Shown in pieces: positions 41,800 to 42,310 of a DNA stretch of 42,310 nt; positions within the stretch are counted from its first letter, which is position 1, and the number at the start of each line of letters is the position of its first letter. The position numbers were made by a program, and so were the translations under genes. Source of the DNA: an uncultured Campylobacter sp. (GTDB lineage Bacteria; Campylobacterota; Campylobacteria; Campylobacterales; Campylobacteraceae); contig NZ_CALKZP010000034.1 in the NCBI RefSeq assembly GCF_938002845.1, positions 1 to 42,310 of the forward strand, read 5' to 3'. Under the pieces are notes generated by a model, which saw only the letters and a program-made list of their open reading frames with translations, searched no databases and was not told the DNA's origin.

Positions 41800-42310
41800 T
41801 TACCGCCCTAAAATTTCAAATTTATCCCCGTGCACCGCGATCGCTTCGGCATTATTTATCGGTGCCAAATTTAGCTTACTGCCGTAAATTTTTAAAATTT
41901 CGGCCGCGCTTTGCACGAAAGGCTCCTCGCCGTAGTGCGGCACGGGGTAAAATTTCACCAGATCAAGCCCAGTTTGCGCCGCGGCTCCGTAGTCGCCCGC
42001 ATCGTCCATCACGCTCGCGTACTCCACGCTGGGAGCCGCGATCATCGCGCCCGCCGACTCGCCCACATAGATGAGCTCGCCACTTCGGACGCGATCTGCG
42101 ATGAGGGTTGCTAGACCCTTCTTTTTAAGCTCGCGCAAAAGATAAAATGTGTTGCCGCCGCTTACGTAAAGCACCTGCGCCGCGCCGATCTTTGCCTTCG
42201 CTTCGGCCTCGCTCACTTTTGAAACATCTAAAATTTGAACCTCAAAGCCCATTTTGACAAACGCCTCTTTCGCCTCGTCCACGTAGTCTCGGTACTCCTC
42301 TACGTTTGCC
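41800..42310 (-). CDS. Peptidase E-like (S51) protein, 5' end missing
   Basis: The frame is open through the window edge, so the N-terminus is outside. The visible ~170 residues contain the glutamine-amidotransferase-like fold of the S51 family: YVSGGNTFYLLRELKKKGL, then the nucleophile elbow YVGESAGAMIAA, then LDLVKFYPVPHYGEEPF with a candidate catalytic His, and an end AIAVHGDKFEILGR. This fits alpha-aspartyl dipeptidase (PepE) and cyanophycinase relatives; which one cannot be told. The GTG at 42282 is an internal codon rather than a convincing start. Confidence 0.82.
   Translation of the reverse strand, partial: ANVEEYRDYVDEAKEAFVKMGFEVQILDVSKVSEAEAKAKIGAAQVLYVSGGNTFYLLRELKKKGLATLIADRVRSGELIYVGESAGAMIAAPSVEYASVMDDAGDYGAAAQTGLDLVKFYPVPHYGEEPFVQSAAEILKIYGSKLNLAPINNAEAIAVHGDKFEILGR

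Noticed and set aside
1..42310. Poly-G or poly-C contingency tracts typical of Campylobacter
   Set aside because: I found no G or C run long enough to suggest slippage; the CT tract at 4990 is the only convincing candidate.

Overview
The window looks like a chromosome segment of an epsilonproteobacterium of the genus Campylobacter, most likely one of the higher-GC oral species such as C. gracilis, C. showae or C. rectus. The genus call rests on gene content and order. Several blocks match what I recall of C. jejuni: DUF2018-ispB-hemA-proS, fxsA-hemC, rpiB-small membrane protein-apt-dedA-pepA-ychF, folD-lepB, lolC-secA-lolA, and ubiX-coaD with tmk nearby. The species is an inference.

Layout. 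1-4337: the end of a tRNA-Gly, then ubiX-coaD, an inserted gene of unknown function with a gene remnant, tmk, an A/T-core repeat array and a membrane-anchored unknown. 4338-9613: an accessory zone with a Fur-type site, a haemoglobin-type TonB receptor carrying a (CT)7 tract in its signal peptide, and small low-GC membrane genes, some decayed. 9614-16649: a tightly overlapped minus-strand operon folD-lepB-rpiB-(80 aa)-apt-dedA-pepA-ychF. 16650-22195: a small lipoprotein, lolC, a decayed CRISPR-like array and secA. 22316-25484: lolA, a tyrosine phosphatase, fxsA, hemC and a membrane unknown. 25485-28620: unknowns, a YjbR-family gene and rarA. 29319-31927: a minus-strand sulfur operon metY-rrf2-cysK with a good sigma70 promoter. 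32122-33393: a conserved small gene and a HAD hydrolase. 34328-38829: DUF2018-ispB-hemA-proS. 38830-42310: an accessory tail with a frameshifted membrane gene, an unknown, an mdaB split by a nonsense codon, and a peptidase E-like gene cut by the window end.

The most unusual signal is a set of long, low-complexity, Asn/Ser/Lys-rich in-frame segments inside otherwise normal proteins. They occur in RpiB (an internal insert plus a long tail), GluTR (HemA), the polyprenyl synthase, the HAD hydrolase, the low-molecular-weight tyrosine phosphatase and one unknown protein (two inserts). Their DNA is built from short A/T cores of the AAATTY type set in GC-rich spacers, the same texture as two non-coding arrays here (3438-3735 and 33394-34290). 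The core is read in different frames in different genes. This looks like a family of expanding or mobile minisatellite DNA tolerated in surface loops, comparable in principle to Rickettsia palindromic elements. Other notable items are the decayed CRISPR-like array, the likely phase-variable haemoglobin receptor, and a repeated hairpin family used at gene ends.
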